From Nephrocerus scutellatus (Eukaryota; Arthropoda; Insecta; Diptera; Pipunculidae), in contig OX352762.1 in assembly GCA_947095585.1 (NCBI GenBank), positions 51,291,843-51,355,842 of the forward strand: a stretch of 64,000 nt of DNA, in the 5' to 3' direction. The position numbers were made by a program, and so were the translations under genes. Below are positions 20,330 through 31,096 of this stretch, piece by piece. Position 1 is the first letter of the stretch; every line of letters begins with the position of its first letter. The notes beneath the pieces were generated by a model. It had not been told where the DNA came from. It saw only the letters and a program-made list of their open reading frames with translations, and ran no database searches.

Positions 20330-20750
20330 TTGTAGAATATTACTTAAAGTTATTTGATTTGGGCTCCCATACAGATTTTAAAAAAAGTACCCGATTTTCT
20401 TCAAATTTTATACACATGTGTATCTCCGATGGACAACACTTTTTGTTTGAAAGTGATCGGGCCCCGGGGTCAGGGGCACCCATACAAATTTTGTAAAAAA
20501 AAGTACCAGATTTTCTTCAGATTTTATACGCATGTGTATCACAAATGGACAAGATCTTTTTGTAAAAATTTGGAAGTGATCGGTCCCTGGGGTCCGGGGA
20601 ATTTTGTAAAAAAAAGTAACCGATTTTCTTCAAATTTTATACGCATGTGTATCTCCGTTGGACAACACTTTTTGTAAAAAATTTTGGGTTTATTTGACCC
20701 CGGTGTCGGAAGGTCCCATTAAAATTTTAAAAATTTTAAATTTACCAGAT
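20330..20750 (-). repeat. Minisatellite of the non-autonomous family, inverted, three monomers
   Basis: Three ~115 bp monomers, spaced 116 and 113 bp by the landmark TATCTCCG.TGGAC (20421, 20537, 20650). Each contains the complement of AAAATCGGGTA, an ACACATGTGT-like palindrome and a GC-rich GGGCCCCGGGGTC-type block. The second half is duplicated at 23168-23400. Confidence 0.8.
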
Positions 20751-20799
20751 GAAATAAATAAATAAATGAAACAAGAGCATTAATATTATGTGTTTTAAA

Positions 20800-21523
20800 C
20801 TAGGCGATTGCGAATAGATCATGCAATACCAAGAGTACAACTGACTATCACAAATCATTGTACTTTGGGTAAACAATTTGTCCTAATCGTGCTCTACTGA
20901 TGAGGTTTGTATAAAGGCATCTTCATCAATTTTGTATCTTTTGCATATGTTATGCAATACGCAGCAAACGTTGACTATTTGTGTAACTTTAGACGTGTCG
21001 AAGTCTGTTTTTCAAAAGTCCAATTGTTCTTTCGACAATACTCCTCGCCTTTGAATGTCACTCGTTAAAGGCCTTCTCCGAACTTGCATTTGATGGGTTT
21101 CGGAAAGCGTTATCAGATACGGCAAAAGAGGGTATCCAGAGACGCGTAAAATACAAAAATATTATTGTATTGCATTGAAATTTTGTCACTTTTTACCAAA
21201 CAGTCAAGTGTTCTCTTTTCCGTTGCTGTACATCGAATTAAGAAGAGTTCACATTACTTCCATTCCCAAAAAAAAGAATTGTGGTTGGCACCAGAATGTC
21301 AATGAACCTGATGCACATGTTTTAATCTCATAACTGAAAATAATAATTAATTCAATTCCTTTTAATAATAATAATACTTATTCACTATTTTATGAAAAAT
21401 ATTGGAAACTTACAATTTCATTGATGCTATAAAAACCCTTTCGGTTATAATATAGCTGCCGTTCTCATAGATTGTTCCATTATGCTGCTGCTTTGCTGCT
21501 CTTTCTTTCTCCTCTGCCATATC
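20800..21523 (-). pseudogene. PIF/Harbinger transposase relic H1
   Basis: It matches H2 and H3 and encodes on the minus strand the C-terminal end (ALHNICRRYKI-like), the SKARSIVE-like block and DSGYPLLPYL-type remnants, all broken. The 5' part is interrupted at about 21523, where ACCCGGGCAACGCCGGGT begins, and ~70 bp near 21470 are deleted relative to H3. The left border of tandem unit A (21321) falls inside this relic. Confidence 0.75.
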
Positions 21524-22011
21524 TACCCGGGCAACGCCGGGTGTCTTAGAAAATTAAATAATTTTATTTAATTATATTATGTAGTTGCTGATACGATGCA
21601 CCTGTGTGGAGTTCATGGAATTTTGTTTGGACTTTGGCATAGAAAATGAACTAGAGTGCAACTCTGCTGAGTTATATAAATTGACGTGTTTATTTATAAA
21701 TTCATTTTTTAAGTGATTCTTTTTTGGTAATGGTACTATTATGTTTAAATGCGGATCTTATCAAGCATTACTGAGAAAGCAACAACACGTTTAGACAATT
21801 CTTCCGAATGGTAAACAAAAACTGTTTGAGGAGGACCGTATGAGTCTTCTCAAAATCTAACACAAACTACGGGGTTATTACCAAAAATTGAAATTTATTT
21901 ATGTGTTGCAAAGAAAAACAATATAAAAAAATGGTATTCTCAAAACAAACCAGTTAGGATTAACGACACTTTGCGTCTTAAAATGTCGCAGGAAGAACTC
22001 GAGATAACAAA
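21524..22011. repeat. Hairpin-led insertion and gypsy leader repeat (copy A)
   Basis: ACCCGGGCAACGCCGGGT (6 bp stem ACCCGG/CCGGGT) interrupts the Harbinger relic at 21524 and leads a 229 bp AT-rich stretch. From 21753 the leader/gag-start repeat of 19915-20215 follows, ending near the second MSQEELEI codon run. Copies are at 36519-37002 (B) and 46239-46721 (C). No coding function. Confidence 0.7.
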
Positions 22012-22370
22012 AAAACAACCCATAAAAATTAAAATTTTTCATGTAAATTCTCTAATAGGGGATACATATGTGTGCAAATTTTGAACCGGGTTAATTTGGA
22101 AAAAATAAATATTATTTTTCAAAAACTATTCTCACCGGAGATAAACATGTGTAAAAAAAATTGTATGGGAAAATTTCCATCGGAGATACACATTTGTATA
22201 AAATTTGAAGAAAATCGGGTAAATTTTGTAAAATATTTGTATGGGAGCCCACCGACTCCGAGGTCCGAGGGAAATATACATGTGTGCAAAATTTCAATAA
22301 AATCGGGCTATGGGAAGTGGGTTAAAAATTGATCAGAAAATCTGACCAGCCAGCCAGCCACCTAGCCAGG
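22012..22370 (+). mobile_element. Non-autonomous minisatellite-bearing element, copy in unit A
   Basis: It has the family left end (ACAACCCATAAAAATTAAAA, then TAAATTCTCTAATAGG at 22045) and then blocks with GGAGATA.ACATGTGT, AAATTTGAAGAAAATCGGGTA and GAGCCCACCGACTCCGAGG. It ends in CAGC repeats and AGCCAGG at 22370. It replaces part of the gag-start repeat: the same flank (AATAATGATTGCGATTGAA) is found uninterrupted at about 20262. Confidence 0.65.
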
Positions 22371-22624
22371 TGCAATAATGATTGCGATTGAAGTATTGTG
22401 AGTGAAATATTTAATTTTCTTTTCTGTTCTTTGTTTTTGAACAATATTGTTTAAAGTAAGTTGATTTTTTTTATTTTTATTAAATGATATATTAATGGCT
22501 GAATTATAGACTTTTTCTTTATTTTATATAAAAAATTATATTTAATAACCGGGTATTTTTTATTTTTGTACATTATTTTCAAATTATCTGAAACAAATGA
22601 CTGAAATATGAATTTTATAATCAT
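22371..22624. other. AT-rich non-coding stretch
   Basis: Continuation of the sequence after the gag-start repeat (TGATTGCGATTGAAGTATTG), then T/A-rich DNA. No frame is supported; the counterpart in copy C is 47097-47350 and copy B lacks it. Confidence 0.6.
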
Positions 22625-23167
22625 TATCATGCAATACCAAGAGTACAACTGACTATCACAAATCATTGTACTTTAAGTAAACAATTCGTCCTCATCGTGC
22701 TCTACCGATGAGGTTTGTATAAAGGCATCTTCATCAATTTTGTATCTTCTGCATATGTTATGCAATGCGCAGCAAACGTTGACTATTTGTGTTACTTTAG
22801 ACGTGTAGTAATGAATACTCTTCCCCCAAGAATACATCGAAGTCTGTTTTTCAAAAGTCCGATTGTTTTTTCGACAATACTCCTCGCCTTTGAATGTCAC
22901 TCGTTAAAGGTCTTCTCCGAACTTCCATTTGATGGGTTTCGGAAAGCGTTATCAGATACGGCAAAAGAGGGTATCCAGAGTCGCATAAAATACAAAAATA
23001 TTGTATTAAACAATGCATTGAAATTTCGTACTTTTTACCCAACAGTCAAGTGTTCTCTTTTCCGTTGCTGTACATCGAATTAAGAACAGTTCACATTACT
23101 TACATTCCCAATCGTGGTTGACACCAGAATGCCTCGTTTCAACGAACCTGATGCACATGTTGTTATC
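22625..23167 (-). pseudogene. PIF/Harbinger transposase relic H2 (C-terminal half)
   Basis: Minus-strand translation in alternating frames gives DSGYPLLPYL, SKARSIVEKTIGLLKNRLRCILG and VTQIVNVCCALHNICRRYKIDEDAF. These are the conserved C-terminal blocks of PIF/Harbinger (HARBI1-like) nucleases, including the region around the third catalytic acidic residue. Two frame changes break it. A DNA transposase of this type cuts at element ends and makes 3 bp target duplications. It ends at 23167, where the minisatellite block starts. Confidence 0.85.
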
Positions 23168-23430
23168 AAGATCTCTTTGTAAAAATTTGGAAGTGATCGG
23201 TCCCTGGGGTCCGGGGAATTTTGTAAAAAAAAGTAGCCGATTTTCTTCAAATTTTATACGCATGTGTATCTCCGTTGGACAACACTTTTTGTAAAAAATT
23301 TTGGGTTTATTCGACCCCGGTGTCGGAAGGTCCCATTAAAATTTTAAAAATTTACCAGATTTACCAGATGAAATAAATAAATAAATGAAACAAGAGCATT
23401 AATATTATGTGTTTTAAACTAGGCGATTGC
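23168..23430 (-). repeat. Duplicated minisatellite block, second copy of 20551-20790
   Basis: AAGATCT.TTTGTAAAAATTT, the GGTCCCTGGGGTCCGGGG block and the downstream AATAAATAAATGAAACAAGAGC match 20551-20790 with few changes. The match continues into H3, so minisatellite and Harbinger were copied together. Copies B and C lack this block. Confidence 0.85.
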
Positions 23431-23439
23431 GAATAGATC

Positions 23440-24290
23440 ATGCAATACCAAGAGTACAACTGACTATCACAAATCATTGTACTTTGGGTAAACAATTCGT
23501 CCTAATCGTGCTCTACTGATGAGGTTTGTATAAAGGCATCTTCATCAATTTTGTATCTTTTGCATATGTTATGCAATGCGCAACAAACGTTGACTATTTG
23601 TGTAACTTTAGACGTGTCGAAGTCTGTTTTTCAAAAGTCCGATTGTTTTTTCGACAATACTCCTCGCCTTTGAATGTCACTCGTTAAAGGTCTTCTCCGA
23701 ACTTCCATTTGATGGGTTTCGGAAAGCGTTGTCAGATACGGCAAAAGAGGGTATCCAGAGACGCGTAAAATACAAAAATATTGTATTAAACAATGCATTG
23801 AAATTTCGTACTTTTTACCCAACAGTCAAGTGTTCTCTTTTCCGTTGCTGTACATCGAATTAAGAACAGTTCACATTACTTACATTCCCAATCGTGGTTG
23901 ACACCAGAATGCCTCGTTTCAACGAACCTGATGCACATGTTGTTATCGCATAACTGAAAATAATAATTAATTCCTTTTAATAACAATAATACTTATTCAC
24001 TATTTTACGAAAAATATTGAAAACTTACAACCATTGCATTGATGCTATAAAAACCCTTTCGGTTATAATATAGCTGCCGTTCTCCTACATTATGTTAGTG
24101 TATGTGCCGTCAACGCATCCAATCAATTCAGGTATCGAATTTTCCCAAATAAAATGCAGCTTTGCTGCTCTTTTGAGCTCCTCTGCCATATCGATCTTAA
24201 TCCATTCAAGACAACTCAATTCTTCGAACGTATTTATGCATTCAGACAACGCCAATGAAACCCAAGGCTGTGAAAACATGTCATGAATTC
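23440..24290 (-). pseudogene. PIF/Harbinger transposase relic H3, with a GT-AG intron
   Basis: This is the most complete relic. From the 5' side (24279) it encodes FSQPWVSLALSECINTFEEL, AKLHFIWENSIPELIGCVDGTY (first catalytic Asp in VDGT), YYNRKGFYSINAMV, then after an intron CDNNMCIRFVETRHSGVNHD (second Asp region). SGYPLLPYL, the SIVEKTIGLLK region and CCALHNICRRY follow. The intron is 24028-23954 (75 bp): GTAAGT at its start, TTTTCAG at its end. Stops near 24085 and frameshifts inactivate the gene. Confidence 0.85.
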
Positions 24291-25098
24291 GTTATCAACT
24301 CCTCTTTGGTTGCTTCCTTGCGCAAAGAATAGTTAGCAAGAAGTTAACTTCAAATATAGCGGAATAGCACTGGACCTATACGTTTGCTACAGCAGCTTCA
24401 CCTCAATATTGTGGCATATAATTTTAAATACGTATTTGTTGAGCCGAAAGTTTTTTGTATATCTTAAAATAGTTTTACGGTATTTTTACCGTTCCTCGAC
24501 AAATGAAAGGTGAAAATTACTTCTACACAGCCGTACTTTTTTTATGGGCGTGGGCCATAAACGGAAGTTTGATCAAGATGTACCTGGTTCATGTGGTTTT
24601 TCATATAATTGAGTTAAATATGATATGATTGAGTTGTTCCCATACAAAAACAGGTATGTGCAATAACTAATTAGTATCATATGAAAGGTTTCAAAAATAT
24701 TCTTCATCTTATAAAAAATTTAATACAATCCAAAACCATAAAAGTACAAAAGGGGGCGTTCTTAGAAGTGGGCGGTACCTAAGTAAAGGTACCAAATGAA
24801 AGGTCTACATAGCCATGGGTGTGGTCCAATTAAAACGAAAGTTACATTAAAATATACTCATTTCATATGATTGAGTTTTTTCATACAAAAAGAGGTGATG
24901 GTGGGATTCCATTGCCCAATTGGTTTATATTCGGAAATTAGTTTTTCCTTTTAAAAAGCGTATTCGAAAATTATGGACACTGTAAGATTTTGTGCGCTCA
25001 ATTAATTTATATTTAGATAGGAGTTTTTCCTTTTAAAATGCGTTTTTGTAAATTATGGACACACTGTAAAACACAGTGCGCTCAATTAATTTATATTT
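24291..25098. repeat. AT-rich repeat with ~80 bp minisatellite units (unit A)
   Basis: No coding frame. From about 24930, ~80 bp units recur (TTTTTCCTTTTAAAA.GCG, AAATTATGGACAC, GTGCGCTCAATTAATTTATA). The next unit is found after the jockey LINE at 32907, so the LINE is inserted within this array. ATATGATTGAGTT repeats occur at 24610-24640 and 24860-24880. Confidence 0.75.
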
Positions 25099-26525
25099 AG
25101 ATAAGAGTTTTCTCGTGAGGAGTTGTTGGGATCTCCCATCGGGCGCGTCCCCAGGTGGCGGATAGGGGAATGCCCTCACCGGCTTGCCGGCGGGTAGGTG
25201 GGAAATAAAATACCACCCGTGGACCTAAACCAACTAGGGGTGGTTCCCCGATACAACTAACTGCAATGAGTAAAACGAAAGGAATTATTACCCCAGATGG
25301 TAAGCCAGACAATCTGGTGAATCCATCCTTCAAGGAGGCCGGTCCCACGGATTCTGGGGGGGGACCAACCATTGCGTAATAAGGATGATGAAAATCCATT
25401 TCAGAGAAAACCGAGTATACTAAGATCACCAACTATAAAAACAACACATCAGAAACATGAAAATCTGTTTAATCCTTTCAACAAAAAGGATCGTAGTGTC
25501 ATTGAAAGTGAATCTTACTCAAAAGTGAAATCTTCCCAAGCTGATGGGATCGAATTAAATGAGACTGTGACTTCTCAGGAGAAAGTAAATGTAGCACAAA
25601 ACTCTGCTACAAGCAATAAAATTAGTGCATTAAAGCTGATTGTTGAAGAGTTTAAAAAAGAAATTACTCAGTTAAAAGCTGATAACCTCAAGCTTTCGTA
25701 TGAACTTCAGCAACGAAATGAATCAGGCAAAGAAATGGAAGTTGAAACTTATCCTCAGTACGTTACTGATGAGGAGGAACTTACGCGTGAAACTGATTGG
25801 ATCTTGAAGAAAACAAAAAAGAATCATAAGAAAAGAAAAGCGAGCGGCTCACCAGAAGTTAACATCAGTACTTCAGAGAAGGAAACTAATAACGGGCAAC
25901 CTCAACCTATAAGGAACAAAATACTAGTAGAAAAACCTGTCCAAAATGAAAAGCCTACAAGAAGGAAAGTTAAACCTCCTCCGGTAATTCTTAGTAACGT
26001 AGATGACTTCAACGTAGTGAAAAAAATGCTGAGCGAAAAAAACATTAAACCCGAAATAAAGCTGCTGAATAATAAGCAACTTAAGATCAACGTGGATGAT
26101 GAAGACGATTACAGAAATCTAAGTGGACTGCTTAATAAGACTGATATTGAATGGCATATGAAAATAAACTCACCAGGTCAATTAGAGTAATGGCAAGAGG
26201 ACTCCATCCGACTTGTAAGCCCGATGAGATTAAGGAAGAGCTTAGTAATAAAGGGTTCAACATAATTAATGTGGTTAATGTCACGAAGAAAGTGAAAGAA
26301 AATGGAAGCCAACTAGTTCCATTACCACTTTTTATGCTTTCATTTGATAACATGGAGGATAGTAAGAAAATATTTGATATTAGACATATTCTTCATATGA
26401 AAGTTAAAATAGAAGCCAAAAGAAGGAATAGAGAAATTCCTCAATGTAAGAGATGCCAACGCTTCGGCCACACAGTGAAATTTTGCAAAAGAGAAGCTAA
26501 TTGTGTCAGATGTGCAGGTAAGCAC

Positions 26526-26558
<33 letters not shown>

Positions 26559-26623
26559 CGCGCACGCTTCAAGGGGTTCGCACCCTTATAATGCTCGGCT
26601 ATATGCTTGGCACAGCGTGGGCG

Positions 26624-28661
26624 TTAAGGAAGAGGAGGAGAAAAGAGGAGATGTCTATGAGCTTGTGTTTTGAATGCCTGTGGATCATAGTGATGTGGGA
26701 AGACAGAGCTTGGCAGAGCATTCCACATACGTGTTGTACGGCTGAAGAACGAATCCCTGAATTTAACTGTACGTCCGAAGATGGGCTTGAGGGTAAACTG
26801 ATGAGCATTTAGAGCGCCACGAGTATTACGGTTGAATTCAAGGAGAGGTGGCATGCAGCTGGCTATTTCTCTTGAGCACCGCTGGTAGAAGAAACGATAA
26901 AACAGTGACAAGCAAGAAACGTTCCTGCAGTGTTCAAGCGAATCTATTGATTTCGCTATATTTTCGTCACCGATAAGTTTTAACGCGCGGTTTGTATTCT
27001 ATCTAGCTGATGCAAAGAAGTCTTAGGCGCACCAGACCAGATATGGCAATTGTACTCAAGTTTTGGGCGAATAAAAGCCTTGTATATGGTAGCCAGATAA
27101 GGGGGAGAGAAATATTTCTTGCACCGGGCTAGAAAACCTAAACATTTCGCAGCATTTTTAGCGATGGTAAATATGTGGTCATTCCAACGAAGCTTGTCGT
27201 TAACGCACATACCGAGAATTGCGAGATTTTCAGTTTCCTCGATGCAAGTGCCATTCATGGATAATGGCATGGGGTTAAGGATTCGCTTTGACGACAGGAG
27301 ACAACATTGGGTTTTGGAAGCGTTAAATTCTACTCGATTGATTTCTCCCCATTGTATTATGCTGTCAAGGTCAGAATTCAACGAGCTTAACATACAAAGT
27401 TGTTTGTGCTCCACATCAGAAGTGGAGGGACGTTCCACAAACTTATATGAGAAGCTGAGAGTGCTGTCGTCAGCGAAAGAGTGAATTGGATTAGAAGTCA
27501 CAGATAAGAGATCATTGTCGTCGGGTACAGAACAGAGCCCTGGGGAACGCCAGCATTTATGTGGTGTATTTCAGACTTGAAACCGTCCAAAACAACTTGG
27601 ATTGAGCGGTCCAAAAGATAGCTTCTAATCCAATGAAGCAATTTAACATCGACACCATAAGCACGCATTTTAGACAAAAGAGCTTGATGCCAAAGTCTGT
27701 CAAAAGCCTTTGAAATATCGAGTGCTTCAGCTTTGCTTTCTCCAAAATGATGCAAAGATCGGTTCCACTGTTCGGTGAGATATACCATCAAATCACCAGT
27801 AGAACGTTGCCCACGAAATCCATACTGCCAGTCACTAAGGATTTCGTGGGTTTCAAGATATTTCTTAAGCTGATAATTGATCAGCGTTTCCATGACCTTG
27901 GAAAGAATGGATGTAAGTGCTATGGGTCGGTATGAAAAAGGAGACGACGGTTCGCCTTTTTTGGGTATGGGCTGGACAAATGCTGTTTTCCGAATTCTCG
28001 GAAAGAGTCCAGAAGAATAGGATAGATGGAAAAGCTTACGCAATGGTAATGCCAGCTTGGAAGAACACCTCTTCAGAACTAATGGAGAAATACCATCTGG
28101 CCCAGCGGATTTGTGTGTGTTGAGATCATTTAAAACCCTAGCAACTGCACGAGTACGAATAAATATCTGTCCCATAGAGTGTTCAATACTCTGAGGTGCA
28201 GGAGGCGACAATGCACAATCTGGAAGCGTAGAGCTAGCTGCGAAATGCGCAGCAAACAGATTGGCTTTGTCTATAGAGCTGACAACTGGAATGTCATTAT
28301 AAATGAGCGTTGGGATTGACGACGAGGCTGTATTTTTGATTCTTTTCACGAAGGACCAAAAAGTTTTACTACCTTTGGGACATTGTAGTATTTTTTGCCT
28401 TAATTTTCGGTCGTAGGCGAATTTGACTCGCCGAAGATGGGCATTGCAATCATTTCTTGCTCGTTTAAATTTTTTTCGGTTTTCCTTGGTAGGGTTTGCT
28501 TTGTAAAACCGAAAGCACACCTCTCTAATCCTAGAAGCCTCTTTACAGCTCAAGTCATACCATCCATCTTCCTTTGATTTGATAGATTTATTCCTGAAAG
28601 GAATAAACTTTCTCATACCAATAAGAATGATGTTTGTGATTGCATCAGCGGCGGCATCCAC
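26624..28661 (-). pseudogene. CR1-like LINE reverse transcriptase (copy A)
   Basis: The frame 28661-27498 gives TFWSFVKRIKN, LNTHKSAGPDGISPLVLKR, FVQPIPKKGEPSSPFSYRPIALTSILSKVME, YGFRGQRSTGDLMVYL, ALDISKAFDRLWHQALLSKM (motif A, Asp) and INAGVPQGSVL (motif B). About 24 bp are then missing compared with the fragment at 17639-18662, shifting the frame. NPIHSFADDSTLSFS (catalytic FADD) lies in the next frame (27501-26980), followed by LRWNDHIFTIAKNAAKCLGF and the C-terminal tail to 26624. Confidence 0.92.
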
Positions 28662-28747
28662 GTTGCTATCACGAAAAAATAGCGACCAGTTAGTTCTCCC
28701 AAAGAAGTTGTTAAGGCCGTCCCAATTGGCTTTCTCGTATTGCCATA

Positions 28748-29503
28748 CTATTTTTTTGGGAGTTTTTCTCTAACTACGTGGTTTATTAACGAGAAATTAG
28801 CTGATACTACACAATGATCTGACGAGCCTAGAGGCGATAATACATTGACAGAGTATTTCTCAGGACGAGAGGTAAGGAACAAGTCAAGGGTGTTAGCGGA
28901 ATGATATGCAATGTCAGGTATTCGGGTAGGCTCATTTACAAGCTGAGTAAGGTGGTTAAACTCAGCGAATAACTCAACACACCTTCCTTCGGGTGTTGTC
29001 TGGCCAGAATGGCGAAGCCACCCAGAATTGTGTACATTGAAATCGCCCGCAATAACGATTTCATGTTTTTTATCAATTCTTAAGATTGAATCAGACAGTG
29101 CATCAAACTCACTCTGAGTTGAAACACTGTCTAAGTTGGGGCTTCTGTAAAGGAAACAATAGTAGATGTTGCGCTCTTGTACCTTAACTTTTAGCCAAAT
29201 GAAATTGAACTCCGGTTTGGAACTTTGGCTAAATTGAGGCAAAAGCTGAAACGCAACATCTCTCCGTACATAGATTGCGAGTCCGCGTCGAGAGAAAAAT
29301 AATGGCACCAAGCTATACCCAGGCAGATTAAATTCCGATACATCAGAATTATCAAACACCTGAGTTTCACTCAATGCCAAAATTGCTGGCCTGTGGACAT
29401 GAACATGGTTAAACACAGAAAACGAATTCGTTCTCAGCCCACGTATGTTGCTGAGATCCACTCTGAAAACACACATACTACAAAAAACAAACACACAAAA
29501 CAC
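28748..29503 (-). pseudogene. CR1-like LINE endonuclease domain (copy A)
   Basis: About 251 residues of an APE-type endonuclease: LSNIRGLRTNSFSVFNH, PAILALSETQVFDNS (catalytic Glu in LSET), RRGLAIYVRRDV, FNFIWLKV, YCFLYRSPNLDS, HEIVIAGDFNVHNSGWL (GDFN with catalytic Asp and Asn), IPDIAYHSANTLDLFLTS and LGSSDHCVVSANF (SDH). It nicks target DNA to prime reverse transcription. All key residues are visible. The frame is lost in an A7 run at about 28755, before the RT. Confidence 0.92.
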
Positions 29504-30283
29504 AACTTACCGCTTCTCTAAACCGTAATTGAGAAGAGTATGTCTCAAATTGGATTCTTAACACAATTTGTCGCCAGTGTTATGCCTTCACGACAAAATG
29601 AGTTAAATCACCAAAGGAAACAAACACTCACAATCCGTTATTCTTATAGCTAAATAATTAGATCATTACACTGCCGCATGCAAGCATAAAACAGTTGTAA
29701 TTCACTAATTCTTTAGCTGAGGTGTTGGGGACGGGAAGCATGGACCACACACACTGCACTTCGCACTAACAAATTATGCACACGCGAGCCGGCGAGCTTG
29801 GGCAATTTGCTTTTTTGTTGTTGATTTTTTTTTTGTTTGTTTTGTGCAATGACGATGTGCAGCACATCCGCGTACGATGACGTATCAGAGACAACAACTT
29901 AACGGCTGACTGCACGATTCCGAAAACAAACAAACCCAAGTGCTCAAACTGCCATGAAGAGCACCCAGCCAGCTACCGTGGTTGTTTGGTAGCTAAGGAA
30001 TTGAAAAAAAAGAGAAATATAAATACGAAGCAAAATCAGAGGGGAAAACCCGAGTTACTTGCTACCTCAAAACCAGTTAAAGGTTTCACCTATTCTGTTG
30101 CAGCAAAAACTGCATCTAGAGGCCCTGGTACTGTGGATAGTGTGAAAGAAAATGATAATACGAATATGCTAAGCTTCATAGAAAGAATGATGTCCATGAT
30201 GGATAAAATTACGTCAAGACTAGACAGCTTAGAAAGCAGGTATGCTGTTAAGCATACAAACAACATGCCTTGTATGTCGAAAA

Positions 30284-31078
30284 ATGTTAGACAAAAAAAT
30301 TAGAATTGTTACCTGGAATGCCAATGGTATTCTCAGCAAAAAGCTTGAGCTTGAACTGTTTCTTCATGTCCATAATATAGATATATGTCTCGTATCTGAA
30401 TCGCACTTAAACAATCAACATAAAATAAGTCTTCGAGGTTATAAAGTATATAACGCAGCGTACCCAAGTAATTACGGTATGGGAGGCAGTGCTGTAATTG
30501 TGAAGAATGATATAGATCATTACGAGTTTGGAAAAGTGGAGAACCCAGACATGCAACTTGCAATAGTCACAATCAATTCTGCCAAACAAAAGTTTAATGT
30601 GTGTGCATTATATTGTCCGCCCGGACCAAAAATTACAAAAGAAATATACAAAGATGTAATTGCCCAGTTCGGAGATAGGTTTATTCTTGGAGGTGACTAC
30701 AACGCTAAACATACCGACTGGGGCTCCAGATTAACGCTCACAAGAGGTAGACAACTACGAGAAGCAATTAGAGATCTAGGATGTCGTTATCATTCAACAG
30801 GAAAGCCTACGTATTGGCCAACTGATACAAACAAAATTCCTGATTTGCTGGATTTTTTTATAACAAAGAGGATAGCTGAAAATTTCATTAGCATTGATGA
30901 AAATTATGACCTCAACTCTGACCATTCTGCAGTTATGCTAACGTTAAGTGAAAAAATTGTCAAAAAAGCAAGTAAGCCGACTCTTTGCAATTCATCCACA
31001 AATTGGTTGGGCTTTGTGAGAGACTTAGTTGGAAAAATAGACTTATCAGTCCCACTAAATAATATTGAACAGTTATAG
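30284..31078 (+). pseudogene. Jockey ORF2 endonuclease (copy A)
   Basis: ORF2 probably starts at the ATG at 30284, overlapping the end of ORF1 by 20 bp in another frame, as jockey elements often do. Endonuclease motifs: IRIVTWNANGIL (Asn), DICLVSESHL (Glu), GGSAVIVKNDI, FNVCALYCPPGPK, RFILGGDYNAKHTDWGS (GDYN), IPDLLDFFITKR and LNSDHSAVML (SDH). A TAG at 31076-31078 breaks it before the RT; the same stop is in copies B and C. Confidence 0.93.
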
Positions 31079-31096
31079 CATGCGGCCGAAGTCTTT

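Larger units (their letters stand above)
26528..29896 (-). mobile_element. CR1-like LINE nested in jockey ORF1, near full length (copy A)
   Basis: It lies between ACTT copies at 26524-26527 and 29897-29900. Copy C has the uninterrupted site (GTAAGCACTTAACGG at about 51456). Its poly-A tail is the T run at 26528-26552. On the minus strand a ~390 bp leader is followed by one large ORF with endonuclease and RT. The clade is CR1-like (CR1/L2/Crack group) by RT motifs; I cannot place it further. A small deletion in the RT and frameshifts inactivate it. Confidence 0.9.
25266..30303 (+). pseudogene. Jockey ORF1 (gag-like), split by the nested LINE
   Basis: Start ATG at 25266 (MSKTKGIITPDGKPD). Relative to copies B and C a lost codon and an extra G in the G run near 25360 shift the frame, so the long open part is 25372-26190. 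Visible parts: Lys-rich N-terminus, PPPVILSNVDDFNVVKK region, a frame change at about 26150, IRVMARGLHPTCKPDEI (PRE_C2HC domain), then CKRCQRFGHTVKFC and CVRCAGKH knuckles. The nested LINE interrupts after this; the third knuckle CSNCHEEHPASYRGC and the tail follow at about 29940-30303. It would bind element RNA. Confidence 0.88.

Noticed and set aside
22072..22332. Plus-strand frames in the minisatellite-bearing element (also 37067-37399, 46789-47055, 58916-59254)
   Set aside because: The repeated peptide KIG.IFKK..PSEI comes from the monomers. There is no conserved start and no recognised domain.
22715..23083. 122-codon plus-strand frame repeated at 37306 and 48792
   Set aside because: It is antisense to the Harbinger transposase relic, whose conserved blocks are on the minus strand.
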